Of a stretch of 5,267 nt of DNA, positions 5,056 through 5,267 are shown piece after piece. Made by a program: the position numbers and the translations under genes. Within the stretch, counting starts at the first letter, position 1. Each line of letters opens with the position of its first letter. This stretch comes from Acidobacteriota bacterium. GTDB taxonomy: Bacteria > Acidobacteriota > Vicinamibacteria > Vicinamibacterales > Vicinamibacteraceae. The DNA is taken from assembly GCA_023427865.1 (NCBI GenBank), contig JAEYZV010000010.1, positions 1 to 5,267 on the forward strand, in the 5' to 3' direction. Below the pieces are notes generated by a model that saw only the letters and a list, made by a program, of their open reading frames with translations, was not told the DNA's origin and made no database searches.

Positions 5056-5140
5056 GCAGGCCGCAAAAGCGGTAGGGCCCGCTCTCCGAGCGTGGCCGCA
5101 AGGTCAGGCAGGCCGGCTTCCAAGCGGCCAAGAGGCAACG
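5056..5140 (+). other. infA-rpmJ gap with direct repeats and stem-loops
   Basis: No gene fits in these 85 nt. The bases AGGCAGGCCG, beginning in the infA stop region, occur at 5054-5063 and again at 5106-5115, and GGCCGCAA at 5059-5066 and 5094-5101. Possible stems are CCGC/GCGG with an AAAA loop (5061-5072), CGCTC/GAGCG with a TCC loop (5080-5092), and TGGCCGC (5093-5099) with GCGGCCA (5124-5130). GCGGCC at 5124-5129 could also pair with GGCCGC at 5059-5064, giving alternative folds. The last stem ends directly before AGAGG (5131-5135), the rpmJ ribosome-binding site. Function is unknown. Confidence 0.5.
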
Positions 5141-5254
5141 ATGAAGGTCAGAGCATCAGTCAAGCGCATCTGCGCCAAGTGCAAGATCGTCCGCCGGCGC
5201 GGTGTCGTCCGGGTGATTTGCGACAACCAGAAGCACAAGCAGCGGCAGGGATAA
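5141..5254 (+). CDS. rpmJ: 50S ribosomal protein L36, zinc-binding form
   Basis: L36 is the smallest large-subunit protein and is buried in 23S rRNA. The 37-residue product is normal length: MKVRASVKRICAKCKIVRRR, then a short second half ending HKQRQG. It is the C+ form, with a zinc ribbon made by C11, C14, C27 and H32, rather than the zinc-free paralogue found in some bacteria under zinc limitation. ATG 5141 has GAGG at 5132-5135 with 5 nt of spacing. The reading frame stays open upstream to about 5018, but that region lies in infA and the structured gap and shows no L36 similarity. Position between infA and rpsM is classic for the start of the alpha operon. Its last codons carry the ribosome-binding site of rpsM. 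Confidence 0.99.
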   Translation: MKVRASVKRICAKCKIVRRRGVVRVICDNQKHKQRQG

Positions 5255-5257
5255 GGC

Positions 5258-5267
5258 ATGGCACGTA
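5258..5267 (+). CDS. rpsM: 30S ribosomal protein S13, first codons only
   Basis: Only ATG GCA CGT and one further base are in the window, reading Met-Ala-Arg, which fits the usual S13 start MARIAG. The call rests mainly on context: S13 normally follows L36, and AGGGA at 5247-5251 supplies a ribosome-binding site 6 nt upstream, overlapping the end of rpmJ. The gap from the rpmJ stop is 3 nt, so translation is probably coupled. Confidence 0.85.

Noticed and set aside
5018..5140. Upstream extension of the rpmJ frame.
   Set aside because: It would overlap infA and a structured gap. The ATG at 5141 has a good ribosome-binding site and gives a standard 37-residue L36.
1..5267. CRISPR array, toxin-antitoxin, defence or mobile-element genes.
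   Set aside because: Every coding frame that holds up is a housekeeping ribosomal, secretion or translation gene. The repeats are 7-8 bp words, far too short for CRISPR repeats, and no transposase-like frame is present.

Overview
The window is a stretch of a bacterial ribosomal-protein locus, all on the + strand: the end of the spc operon, running without a clear break into the first gene of the alpha operon. The order is rplF (3' end), rplR, rpsE, rpmD, rplO, secY, adk, map, infA, rpmJ, rpsM (first codons). All complete genes look intact. The DNA is strongly G+C rich, with mostly G or C at third codon positions. Three genes use GTG or TTG starts. The secY-adk-map-infA-rpmJ-rpsM order is shared by many phyla. 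The SecY C-terminus (MDTVQQIESQLIMRHYDGF) and the base composition make me think of Acidobacteriota, perhaps a Vicinamibacteria-like lineage. That is recall-based inference, not a database result.

Layout. From 1 to 1322 the genes for L6 (tail), L18, S5 and L30 are tightly packed, with gaps of 22, 11 and 7 nt. L15 (1438-1878) is set off by a 115-nt gap on its 5' side and an 88-nt gap on its 3' side. SecY (1967-3352), adenylate kinase (3360-4034) and methionine aminopeptidase (4031-4795) follow with a 7-nt gap and a 4-nt overlap. A 56-nt gap precedes IF-1 (4852-5055), an 85-nt gap precedes L36 (5141-5254), and S13 starts 3 nt after L36.

The genes fit one growth-linked programme. The products are large- and small-subunit ribosomal proteins, the translocon pore that takes ribosome-bound nascent chains, adenylate kinase for nucleotide balance, the peptidase that trims initiator Met, and initiation factor IF-1. 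I see no defence system, mobile-element gene, CRISPR array or RNA gene.

The notable content lies between genes. The gaps rpmD-rplO, rplO-secY and map-infA each hold an inverted-repeat element made of 7- or 8-bp words in tandem, reading one way on the left and as reverse complements on the right. The words differ: GGCCTTC (7 bp), GAATTTCN (8 bp) and TTTGAAA (7 bp). Two elements are A+T-rich islands in G+C-rich DNA. Each sits at or next to the ribosome-binding region of the following gene, and none has the T-run of an intrinsic terminator. The infA-rpmJ gap also holds potential stem-loops ending at the ribosome-binding site. Smaller protein-level oddities are an IF-1 with a changed GKMR motif and no visible Shine-Dalgarno, an Adk with a shortened zinc-type LID, an L30 with an N-terminal tail, and a SecY with a longer TM9-TM10 loop.
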